60,413 nt of DNA, from positions 1 through 60,413 of the forward strand of contig NZ_JAERRH010000029.1 in the NCBI RefSeq assembly GCF_016741855.1, read 5' to 3'. Positions 26,633-33,719 of the stretch are shown in pieces. Each line of letters starts with the position of its first letter. Within the stretch, counting starts at the first letter, position 1. A program made the translations under genes and the position numbers. This DNA comes from Streptomyces musisoli (GTDB lineage Bacteria > Actinomycetota > Actinomycetes > Streptomycetales > Streptomycetaceae). Under the pieces are notes generated by a model. It saw only the letters and a program-made list of their open reading frames with translations. It was not told the origin of the DNA and did no database searches.

Positions 26633-28873
26633 GTGTCCGACAGTCCTGACGCTGTCGCAGGCGAGAAGAACGCCGGAGGCGCGGGCGGTCTCGGCCTCTC
26701 CGGCCCGGCCGGGCACCGCGGTCACGCGACGGGGGGCGCGAGCAACCGAGACTGGTGGCCGGACCGGCTCGATCTGGCGATCCTCCGGAAACACTCCGCC
26801 GTGGCCGACCCCATGGGCGAGGACTTCGATTACGCCGCGGAGTTCCGGACGCTCGACCTCGGCGCACTGGCACGGGACGTCGACGAGGTGCTCACGACGT
26901 CGCAGGAGTGGTGGCCGGCCGACTTCGGTCACTACGGGCCGCTCATGATCCGGATGGTGTGGCACGGCGCGGGTACGTACCGCGTCGACGACGGGCGTGG
27001 TGGCGCGGGTGCCGGCATGCAGCGCTTCGCGCCGCTGAACAGCTGGCCGGACAACCGCAACCTCGACAAGGCGCGCCGACTGCTCTGGCCGGTGAAGAAG
27101 AAGTACGGCCGCAAGATCTCCTGGGCCGACCTGATGGTCTTCGCGGGCAACCGCGCCCTGGAGACGATGGGCCTCACGACCTTCGGCTTCGCCGGCGGCC
27201 GGGCGGACGTCTGGGAGCCCGACGAGGACGTCTACTGGGGTCCCGAGCACGCCTGGCTGGGCGACGAACGGCACGGCGGCGTCCGGCAGCTGGCGAAGCC
27301 ACTGGCCGCCGACCAGATGGGCCTCATCTACGTCAACCCGGAGGGACCGAACACCGTCCCCGACCCACTCACCGCGGCCCGGGACATCCGGGAGACGTTC
27401 CGGCGCATGGGGATGAACGACGAGGAGACCGTCGCGCTGATCGCGGGCGGCCATACCTTCGGCAAGACCCACGGCGCGGCCGACCCGGTCGCCCACCTCG
27501 GTCCCGAACCCGAGGGTGCCCCTCTTGAGGATCAGGGCTTGGGCTGGAAGAGCAGCTACGGCACCGGAAAGGGCAAGGACGCCATCTCCAGCGGGCTGGA
27601 GGGCACGTGGACGTCCACCCCGACGAGGTGGGACAACAGTTTCTTCGAGACCCTGTTCGGCTACGAGTGGGACCTGGAGCTGAGCCCCGCCGGTCTGTGG
27701 CAGTGGATCCCGAGAGACGGCGGCGGGGCCGGCACCGTGCCGGACGCCCACGACCCGTCGGCGACGCACGCACCGACGATTCTGACGACGGACCTCGCGC
27801 TGCGGTCGGATCCCGTCTACGAGCCGATCTCGCGACGCTTCCTGGAGAACCCGGACCAGCTCGCGGATGCGTTCGCCCGGGTCTGGTTCAAGCTGACGCA
27901 CCTCGACATGGGCCCGGTCCAGCGCTACCTCGGACCGCTGGTCCCCCGGGAGACGCTGCTCTGGCAGGACCCGGTCCCAGCCGTGGACCACGTGCTCGTC
28001 GGGGCGGCGGACATCGCCCGCCTCAAGAGCCGGATCCTCGCCTCCGGGCTGTCCGTCTCCCGGCTCGTCTCGACCGCTTGGGCGTCGGCCTCGACGTTCC
28101 GCGTCAGCGACAAGCGCGGCGGGGCGAACGGCGCGCGCATCCGCCTCGAACCGCAGCGGAGCTGGGAGGTCAACGAACCCGACACACTGGCGCAGGTGCT
28201 GCACACCCTGGAAGGCATCCAGAAGTCCTTCAACGGCTCCGAGCCCCAGGACGTGAGGATCTCGCTGGCCGACCTCATCGTGCTCGGCGGAGCGGCCGCC
28301 GTCGAGCAAGCCGCCGGGATCGCCGGCCACGACGTCCAGGTCCCCTTCAGCCCGGGACGCACGGACGCCACGCAGGAGTGGACCGATGTGGAGTCCTTCG
28401 CCCCGCTGGAGCCGGCCGCGGACGGGTTCCGCAACTACCGCGGCAAGGGCAGCCGACTGCCGTCGGAGCACCTGCTGGTCGATCGCGCGAACCTGCTGAA
28501 CCTGAGCGCCCCCGAGATGACCGTCCTCGTGGGTGGCCTGCGGGTCCTGGGCGCCACCTACAGGCAGTCACCGCTGGGCGTCTTCACCTCGGCACCCGGG
28601 TCGCTGACCAACGACTTCTTCGTGAATCTGCTCGACACGGGCACGGAATGGCAGCCGACATCCGCGACCGCGGAAGCCTTCGAGGGGCGCGACCGCGTCA
28701 CCGGCGAGGTCAAGTGGACCGGCAGCCGCGTCGACCTCGTCTTCGGCTCGAACTCCGAACTGCGTGCCGTCGCGGAGGTCTACGCGAGCGACGACGCACG
28801 GGAGAAGTTCGTGCAGGACTTCGTCGCCGCCTGGGCCAAGGTCATGAACCTCGATCGGTACGACCTCGTCTGA
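26633..28873 (+). CDS. katG: Catalase-peroxidase KatG
   Basis: A full-length (746-aa) bifunctional catalase-peroxidase. The distal haem site is R107-M-V-W110-H111, the proximal His is in A-G-G-H274-T-F-G-K, and the Met-Tyr-Trp crosslink residues needed for catalase activity are all present (W110, Y233 in L-I-Y-V-N-P-E-G-P, M259). A degenerate C-terminal peroxidase-like domain follows. The GTG start has an ideal AAGGAGGAG. It lies directly behind the LytTR regulator and ahead of the quinoprotein operon, so it probably removes peroxide generated during alcohol oxidation. There is no adjacent FurA gene. Confidence 0.97.
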   Translation: MSDSPDAVAGEKNAGGAGGLGLSGPAGHRGHATGGASNRDWWPDRLDLAILRKHSAVADPMGEDFDYAAEFRTLDLGALARDVDEVLTTSQEWWPADFGHYGPLMIRMVWHGAGTYRVDDGRGGAGAGMQRFAPLNSWPDNRNLDKARRLLWPVKKKYGRKISWADLMVFAGNRALETMGLTTFGFAGGRADVWEPDEDVYWGPEHAWLGDERHGGVRQLAKPLAADQMGLIYVNPEGPNTVPDPLTAARDIRETFRRMGMNDEETVALIAGGHTFGKTHGAADPVAHLGPEPEGAPLEDQGLGWKSSYGTGKGKDAISSGLEGTWTSTPTRWDNSFFETLFGYEWDLELSPAGLWQWIPRDGGGAGTVPDAHDPSATHAPTILTTDLALRSDPVYEPISRRFLENPDQLADAFARVWFKLTHLDMGPVQRYLGPLVPRETLLWQDPVPAVDHVLVGAADIARLKSRILASGLSVSRLVSTAWASASTFRVSDKRGGANGARIRLEPQRSWEVNEPDTLAQVLHTLEGIQKSFNGSEPQDVRISLADLIVLGGAAAVEQAAGIAGHDVQVPFSPGRTDATQEWTDVESFAPLEPAADGFRNYRGKGSRLPSEHLLVDRANLLNLSAPEMTVLVGGLRVLGATYRQSPLGVFTSAPGSLTNDFFVNLLDTGTEWQPTSATAEAFEGRDRVTGEVKWTGSRVDLVFGSNSELRAVAEVYASDDAREKFVQDFVAAWAKVMNLDRYDLV

Positions 28874-28919
28874 TCGGCCCGGCGCGTGCCCGGCCGCTCT
28901 CAACGGTGGCACATCGGGT

Positions 28920-28949
28920 ACGAACGGCGGACGGTCGCGGACGAACGGC
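28920..28949 (+). promoter_or_regulatory. LytTR-type direct-repeat operator
   Basis: The 9-mer ACGAACGGC occurs at 28920-28928 and 28941-28949, an exact 21-bp period. Read on the other strand, GCCGTTCGT fits 8 of 9 positions of the published LytTR consensus (W-M-M-G-T-T-N-R-Y), whose sites are two direct repeats with about 12 bp between them. It ends 27 bp before a good -35 element. The regulator at 25198 carries a LytTR domain. Confidence 0.65.
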
Positions 28950-28976
28950 ATGAACCGGCGCGCACAAGGAATCACC

Positions 28977-29005
28977 TTGGCGGTGCGATCTGCCCGACGT
29001 AGCGT
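28977..29005 (+). promoter_or_regulatory. Promoter of the quinoprotein/pqq operon
   Basis: TTGGCG and TAGCGT separated by exactly 17 bp match the streptomycete HrdB-type consensus (TTGACN, TANNNT). The predicted start near 29012 gives a 5' leader of about 185 nt before the first gene. The gap 28874-29197 otherwise holds only the LytTR-like repeat. Confidence 0.6.
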
Positions 29006-29197
29006 GTTCCTTGAGCAATGATTTCGCGTCCCTTCCGTGTCATTCATTCGGTGTGCCGCGCGCCTTGAGTGCCGATTGCGGCCGGGCGCTGCGCAAAGGG
29101 AAACTTCGCGGCGTGTACGACCGGCTGCGGCGTGCGGCTTCCAGTGCGGCCGATGCGAAGTGGACACACGTATTCGGATGAGGGGAGAGAAGCCCCG

Positions 29198-29659
29198 ATG
29201 ACGACCGCGCAGGAGCGGGCCGACCTGCTGGACAGGCTCGGGCTGGCCACACAGAACAAAGCAGCCCTGGGGCAGGTGCTGGGAACCGGAAATATCGGGC
29301 AGGCCACCGAGGAATCGGACGGCCGCATGAAAGCCACCATTCGTATCAACCCGGATGAGCTGACCTGGGATCCTTCTATTCTGGTCATGCCCCACGGAGG
29401 CGATATCGAGCTCGATCTCGTCAATGACGACATGAACACGCATTGCGCACTGCTGCCGAGCAATGGGGACAGGAAGTTCATCTGGCTGGTGAACCATTCG
29501 CACGGACAGGCGCACCTCAACCTCGACGGTCCGGGCTACTACTGGTTCGGCTCGCCCACGGGCAATGACGAGGGCCGGGGGCTCACCGGGTCCATCGTGG
29601 TCCTGGGGGACGCCCCGCCGGAGGCCCGCCTCGACCGTCCCGAACAGCCGCGGCCGTAG
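29198..29659 (+). CDS. Cupredoxin-like protein, most copper ligands lost
   Basis: A 153-aa protein whose C-terminal 110 residues look like a cupredoxin: an N-D-D-M-N-T-H82-C strand carrying the usual first His position, and G-Y-Y-W-F-G-S-P-T-G-N-D-E-G-R-G-L-T-G-S-I-V-V, where the type-1 site would read C, H and M. Here those positions are G/S, N/D and L. Other histidines (100, 102, 106) are nearby. There is no signal peptide from ATG 29198 (GGGGAG upstream). It lies 22 bp before the quinoprotein gene and is probably a dedicated partner, but an electron-transfer role is unproven. Confidence 0.7.
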   Translation: MTTAQERADLLDRLGLATQNKAALGQVLGTGNIGQATEESDGRMKATIRINPDELTWDPSILVMPHGGDIELDLVNDDMNTHCALLPSNGDRKFIWLVNHSHGQAHLNLDGPGYYWFGSPTGNDEGRGLTGSIVVLGDAPPEARLDRPEQPRP

Positions 29660-29681
29660 GCAGAAGTAGGAGGTGGAGGAC

Positions 29682-31391
29682 ATGACCGTCGACTACGCCG
29701 ACTACGTCGACGCGGGTGAGGCTGTCGATCAGGGAGCGCTGAGCGGCAAGGTCGCGGGCGGGGACGTCGCGCCGCCGGTAGTGGCCGGCGTCGACTACGA
29801 GCGCCTGCTAAATGCCCGTGAGGAACCCCAGAACTGGCTCACCTACTACGGCGCCTACAACGGGCAGCGCTTCAGCCCGCTGGACCAGATCAACACGGAC
29901 AACGTCAAGCGCCTCGTCCCCGCATGGGTCTTCCAGGCCGGCACGACGGGCCTGATCGCGGGTGCGTCGACCTACTCGTTCGAGGCCGCCCCGATCGTCG
30001 TCGACGGGATCATGTTCCTCTCAGGCTGGGACGGCTGGGTCTGGGCGCTCGACGCGAAGACCGGTGTGGAGATCTGGCGGTACAAGCATGCGGTCCCGTT
30101 CGACGTGTCCTTGTGCTGCGGGAACGTGAACCGCGGGGTCGCCGTGGCTCAGGGAAAGGTCTTCTTCGTCACGGCGAACGCCCGTGTGCTCGCGCTCGAC
30201 GCCACCACCGGCAAGCAGGTCTGGGCCAAAACCTACGGAGACGTCCGGGCCGGCGAGAGCGCCACGGTCGCCCCGCTGGTCGTGAAGAACATGGTCGTCG
30301 TCGGGAGTTCAGGCGGCGAGTTCGGCGTACGCGGCCACCTCGACGCGTTCGATCTCGAAACCGGCGAGCACCAGTGGCGCTGCTACATGGTGCCCAAGCC
30401 CGGGGAGCCCGGCTCGGAGACCTGGCCCGCCGACGGCGAGGCCTGGGCACGGGGCGGGGCGAACTGCTGGATCACCGGCACCTTCGACCCCGAGACGAAC
30501 CTGCTGTACGTGGGCACCGGCAACCCGGCGCCCGACTTCGACGGAGGGGTGCGCGAAGGCGACAACCTCTTCACCGACAGCATCGTCGCCGTGGACGTGG
30601 ACAGCGGTCAGATCCGCTGGCACTACCAGTGCACGCCGCACGACCTGTGGGACTACGACAGCATCGGCGAGTGCATCCTGTTCGAGCAGGACGGGCGCAA
30701 ACTGCTCGGGCACTTCGACAAGAACGGCTACTTCTTCGTACTCGACCGCACGAACGGCGAGAGGGTCTCGATCACTCCCTTCGTCGACCGCATCACCTGG
30801 GGGGCGATCACGAGGGACGGCCAGGTGACGGCGAAGATCTACCCGGACAAGGAAGGAGAACCGGTCCACTTCTACCCGGGTCCGGCCGGTGCCAAGGAAT
30901 GGACCCACGCGGCCTACAGCCCGAAGACCGAACTCTTCTACGTCCCGGTCCAGGACACCGGTGCCACGGCCACCCGACGGCGCCGGGAGTTCAAGGAGAG
31001 CATCCCCTACTGGGGTGCGGGCGTTCAGGTGGACATCGAGGACATGGCGGGTTCCGTCAGCGCGTTCGACGCGGGCGGCGAGGAGAAGTGGCGCTGGCGC
31101 AACGAACTCCCGATGTGCGCCTCGACGCTGGTCACCGGCGGTGACCTGGTGTTCGCCGGCGAGGCCTCCGGCGAGTTCAACGCGCTCGACGCGCGCACCG
31201 GGGAACTGCTGTGGCAGTTCCAGTGCGGAAGCGGCCACCACAGCAGCCCGACCACCTACATGGTCGACGGCAGGCAGTACGTGGCCGTTCCGGTCGGCTG
31301 GGGCGGATGGGCCGAGGGATTCCTCCCCGGCATGCTCGGCGCGGGGCACGGAAGCGCCCTGATCACCTTCGCCCTCCCGGAACCGTCGTAG
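29682..31391 (+). CDS. PQQ-dependent alcohol dehydrogenase
   Basis: A 569-aa eight-bladed quinoprotein dehydrogenase of the methanol/ethanol dehydrogenase family. Visible hallmarks: the vicinal disulfide pair Cys145-Cys146 followed by G-N-V-N-R-G, metal ligands Glu213 (G-G-E-F-G-V-R-G) and Asn281 (G-N-P-A-P), the catalytic Asp324 in L-W-D-Y-D, and K347 in D-K-N-G-Y-F-F-V-L-D. Asp326 sits two residues after the catalytic Asp, the position that is Asp in lanthanide-dependent XoxF/PedH enzymes and Ala/Ser in calcium enzymes. There is no haem domain and no visible signal peptide. The ATG at 29682 follows AGGAGGTGGAGG. Confidence 0.93.
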   Translation: MTVDYADYVDAGEAVDQGALSGKVAGGDVAPPVVAGVDYERLLNAREEPQNWLTYYGAYNGQRFSPLDQINTDNVKRLVPAWVFQAGTTGLIAGASTYSFEAAPIVVDGIMFLSGWDGWVWALDAKTGVEIWRYKHAVPFDVSLCCGNVNRGVAVAQGKVFFVTANARVLALDATTGKQVWAKTYGDVRAGESATVAPLVVKNMVVVGSSGGEFGVRGHLDAFDLETGEHQWRCYMVPKPGEPGSETWPADGEAWARGGANCWITGTFDPETNLLYVGTGNPAPDFDGGVREGDNLFTDSIVAVDVDSGQIRWHYQCTPHDLWDYDSIGECILFEQDGRKLLGHFDKNGYFFVLDRTNGERVSITPFVDRITWGAITRDGQVTAKIYPDKEGEPVHFYPGPAGAKEWTHAAYSPKTELFYVPVQDTGATATRRRREFKESIPYWGAGVQVDIEDMAGSVSAFDAGGEEKWRWRNELPMCASTLVTGGDLVFAGEASGEFNALDARTGELLWQFQCGSGHHSSPTTYMVDGRQYVAVPVGWGGWAEGFLPGMLGAGHGSALITFALPEPS

Positions 31392-31439
31392 CGCGGAACC
31401 CGGAGCCTGCCGGAATTCGGTCAGAGAGGAGGTGAATCC

Positions 31440-31535
31440 ATGGAGTCTCAGCTCGCTGTATGGGAGACGCCCGAGTTTGAGGAGATCACAGTCGCGGCCG
31501 AGGTGACCATGTACCTCGATCGGCTGGAGGACTAG
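31440..31535 (+). CDS. pqqA: PQQ precursor peptide PqqA
   Basis: A 31-aa peptide too short for most gene finders. It carries the invariant E21-V-T-M-Y25 motif whose Glu and Tyr are crosslinked by PqqE and become the PQQ carbon skeleton. The family is usually 22-40 aa. A perfect AGGAGGTG lies 5 nt before the ATG, consistent with high expression. It begins 48 bp after the dehydrogenase gene. Its TAG stop lies in the CTAG that borders a small mobile element. Confidence 0.95.
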   Translation: MESQLAVWETPEFEEITVAAEVTMYLDRLED

Positions 31536-31694
31536 GGTCTTTCGTTTGGGTCAGGCCGGATCAGGGAGCGGGTCTGGTGCCGTGTATCGCAAGGCGGAGG
31601 AGGGCGCCATGGCGGAGCCATGGCAACCGACGACAACGCGGCGAGGCACGGTGCCAGGGCCCGCGAGCCCGGCATGATCCAAACGACAGGCCCC
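31536..31694. mobile_element. MITE-like insertion between pqqA and pqqB
   Basis: About 160 bp bounded by imperfect terminal inverted repeats: GGGTCTTTCGTTTGG at 31535-31549 and CCAAACGACAGGCCC at 31679-31693 (13 of 15 positions match). The palindrome CTAG occurs on both sides (31532-31535 and 31695-31698), a plausible target duplication. It encodes nothing apparent. By memory its interior resembles a sequence repeated in streptomycete genomes; that should be verified. It separates pqqA from the downstream pqq genes. Confidence 0.7.
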
Positions 31695-31710
31695 CTAGGG
31701 GACGTGGGGT

Positions 31711-31733
31711 GGCGCCGGACCTTGTCCGGCGCC
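31711..31733 (+). terminator. pqqA-pqqB intergenic hairpin
   Basis: A perfect 10-bp stem (GGCGCCGGAC with GTCCGGCGCC) and a 3-nt CTT loop, 60 bp before pqqB. Hairpins behind pqqA that let only some transcripts continue are known from other PQQ operons and explain the excess of PqqA peptide. It may act as a partial terminator here. Confidence 0.6.
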
Positions 31734-31793
31734 CTCCGGCGGCTCCGGCCGGGCCGGTGAGGGGCCCGGATCTTCGATGAACGGAGTGCCGGC

Positions 31794-32681
31794 GTGTTGC
31801 TGCGAGTGCTGGGCTCGGCTGCGGGGGGCGGCTCCCCGCAGTGGAACTGCGGCTGCCCGGTGTGCGCCGCGGTCCGCTCCCGCGCCGGCCTCGCGCGCAC
31901 CCAGTCGTCGGTCGCGATCAGCGCCGACAGCCGCCGGTGGTTCCTCATCAACGCCTCGCCCGATCTCCGCACCCAGATCGAGGCCTTCCCCGGTCTGCAC
32001 CCGCACGACGACCGGACGACGCCGCTGGAGGCGGTGCTGGTCACCGACGCCGAGCTGGACCACACGCTGGGCCTGCTGCTGTTGCGCGAGGCCCGCGCCC
32101 TGCGGCTGTACGCCACGCCGACGGTGCGCAAGACCCTGTCCGACGGCTCGGGGATTCTGCGCATGCTCGAGCGCTACTGCCCGGTCGAGTGGCGGGCAGT
32201 GAGTCCCGGCGCCGACCTCGCCCTGGCGGACGGGCTGTCCTGCCGGGCGTTCGACGTGCCCACCACCAAGCGCGATCGGTTCGGTACCGGGGTGGACCAC
32301 GGCCGCGTCGTGGGCTACCGGCTGACCGATGAGCGCAGCGCGGGAACGCTCGTGTACCTGCCAGGAGCACAATCGCTGACACCGGCACTGCGCGGGGAGA
32401 TCGAGGGCTGCGCATGCCTGCTGATCGACGGGACCTGCTGGCGCGACGACGAGCTCATACGGCTCGGCCTGGCCGGCAAGACGTCCCGGGAGATGGGGCA
32501 CCTGCCCATCGACGGCCCGGACGGCAGTCTCGCGCAGCTCCCGTCGATGGGCGTGGGGCGGACGATCTTCGTGCACATGAACAACACCAACCCGATCCTC
32601 CTGGAGGACGCGCCCGAGCGGCATACCTTGGAGGAGAGCGGCATGGAAGTGGCCATGGACGGCCTAGAGATCCAGGTGTAG
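31794..32681 (+). CDS. pqqB: PQQ biosynthesis protein PqqB
   Basis: A 295-aa metallo-beta-lactamase-fold oxygenase that hydroxylates the crosslinked PqqA-derived Glu-Tyr intermediate. The family start L-G-S-A-A-G-G-G-S-P-Q-W-N-C-G-C-P-V-C, with its zinc-binding cysteines, and T-D-A-E-L-D-H-T-L-G-L are both present. Length is normal. The start is GTG 31794 with GGAG upstream. It is followed 4 bp later by pqqC. Confidence 0.97.
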   Translation: MLLRVLGSAAGGGSPQWNCGCPVCAAVRSRAGLARTQSSVAISADSRRWFLINASPDLRTQIEAFPGLHPHDDRTTPLEAVLVTDAELDHTLGLLLLREARALRLYATPTVRKTLSDGSGILRMLERYCPVEWRAVSPGADLALADGLSCRAFDVPTTKRDRFGTGVDHGRVVGYRLTDERSAGTLVYLPGAQSLTPALRGEIEGCACLLIDGTCWRDDELIRLGLAGKTSREMGHLPIDGPDGSLAQLPSMGVGRTIFVHMNNTNPILLEDAPERHTLEESGMEVAMDGLEIQV

Positions 32682-32685
32682 AGCC

Positions 32686-33384
32686 GTGACGACAACCACC
32701 ACCAGAACCGGCGCCGACGGCTTCGTCGAGACGTTGCGGGCCCAGTCGCGGCGATACCACGACCAGCACCCGTTCCACGTGCGGATGAACGCCGGCCGGC
32801 TGAGCCGCCGGCAGATCCGGGGCTGGGTGGCCAACCGCTTCTACTACCAGGAGAACATCCCCCGCAAGGACGCCGCGATCCTGTCCAACTGCCCCGACCC
32901 CGAGGTCCGCCGCCGCTGGATCCGACGGATCCTCGACCACGACGGCACCTCCACCGGGGAGGGCGGCATCGAGGCGTGGCTGCGCCTCGGCGAGGCCGCC
33001 GGGCTGACCCGTGAGGAGGTCCGGGACCACCGGCACCTGGTGCCCGGCGTGCGGTTCGCCGTCGACGCCTACGTGAACTTCGCCCGGACCCGCCCGTGGG
33101 TGGAGGCGGTGGCGTCCTCGCTCACCGAGCTTTTCGCGCCCGACCTGATGGCGGCGCGGCTGGCCGCGTTCGAGCGGTGGTACCCGTGGATCGACCCCGA
33201 GGCCCTCGCCTACTTCCGCGCCCGCCTGGAACAGGCGCCCCGCGACTGCGAACACGCCCTCGAGGTGGTCACCGCCCACTGCCTCTCCGCCGAGTCCCAA
33301 GCACGCGCCGTCGACGCACTGTCGTTCAAGTGCGACGTCCTGTGGGGCCTGATGGACGCCATCGACCAGGCCTACCCGGAGTGA
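32686..33384 (+). CDS. pqqC: Pyrroloquinoline-quinone synthase PqqC
   Basis: A 232-aa haem-oxygenase-fold, cofactor-free oxidase that performs ring closure and the eight-electron oxidation of AHQQ to PQQ, the last step of the pathway. The conserved Y-H-x-x-H-P-F-H and G-W-V-A-N-R-F-Y-Y-Q-E-N-I-P-R-K-D blocks are intact. It starts at GTG 32686, 4 bp after pqqB, so translation is probably coupled. Confidence 0.97.
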   Translation: MTTTTTRTGADGFVETLRAQSRRYHDQHPFHVRMNAGRLSRRQIRGWVANRFYYQENIPRKDAAILSNCPDPEVRRRWIRRILDHDGTSTGEGGIEAWLRLGEAAGLTREEVRDHRHLVPGVRFAVDAYVNFARTRPWVEAVASSLTELFAPDLMAARLAAFERWYPWIDPEALAYFRARLEQAPRDCEHALEVVTAHCLSAESQARAVDALSFKCDVLWGLMDAIDQAYPE

Positions 33385-33389
33385 CCACC

Positions 33390-33719
33390 ATGGACCCGAC
33401 ACATACCGGAACGACCCGCACCGCAACCGGGACCCCACCCGGCGCAGGGGTGTCCGGCTCGGACCGGCCCCGGTTGGCGCGCCATGTCCGGCTGGCCTTC
33501 TGCCGGACCAGGCAGCGCAAGATCCTGCTGCACCCCGAGACGGTGGTGGTTCTGAACGCCAGCGGCGCGGACATCCTCGAGCTGTGCGACGGGCAGCACA
33601 CCGTGACCGAGATCGTGAGCGAGCTGGGCGCCCGCTACCAGACCGTTCCCGAGGACGAGGTGCGGCAGTTCCTGACCCGGCTCGTCGCCCGGCGCTGGCT
33701 GGAGGTCACCGATGGATAG
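33390..33719 (+). CDS. pqqD: PqqA-binding chaperone PqqD
   Basis: A 109-aa RiPP recognition element that presents PqqA to PqqE. The family core (P-R-L-A-R-H-V-R-L, then I-L-L-H-P-E-T-V-V-V-L-N-x-S and a C-terminal winged-helix part) begins around residue 26. The first 25 residues are a Thr/Gly/Pro-rich extension longer than usual. I chose ATG 33390 (GGAG at 8 nt); a GTG at 33381 overlaps the pqqC stop and is an alternative. The 3' end overlaps pqqE by 8 bp. Confidence 0.95.
   Translation: MDPTHTGTTRTATGTPPGAGVSGSDRPRLARHVRLAFCRTRQRKILLHPETVVVLNASGADILELCDGQHTVTEIVSELGARYQTVPEDEVRQFLTRLVARRWLEVTDG

Noticed and set aside
26513..28471. Minus-strand 650-codon frame opposite katG
   Set aside because: Antisense shadow of an unambiguous katG.
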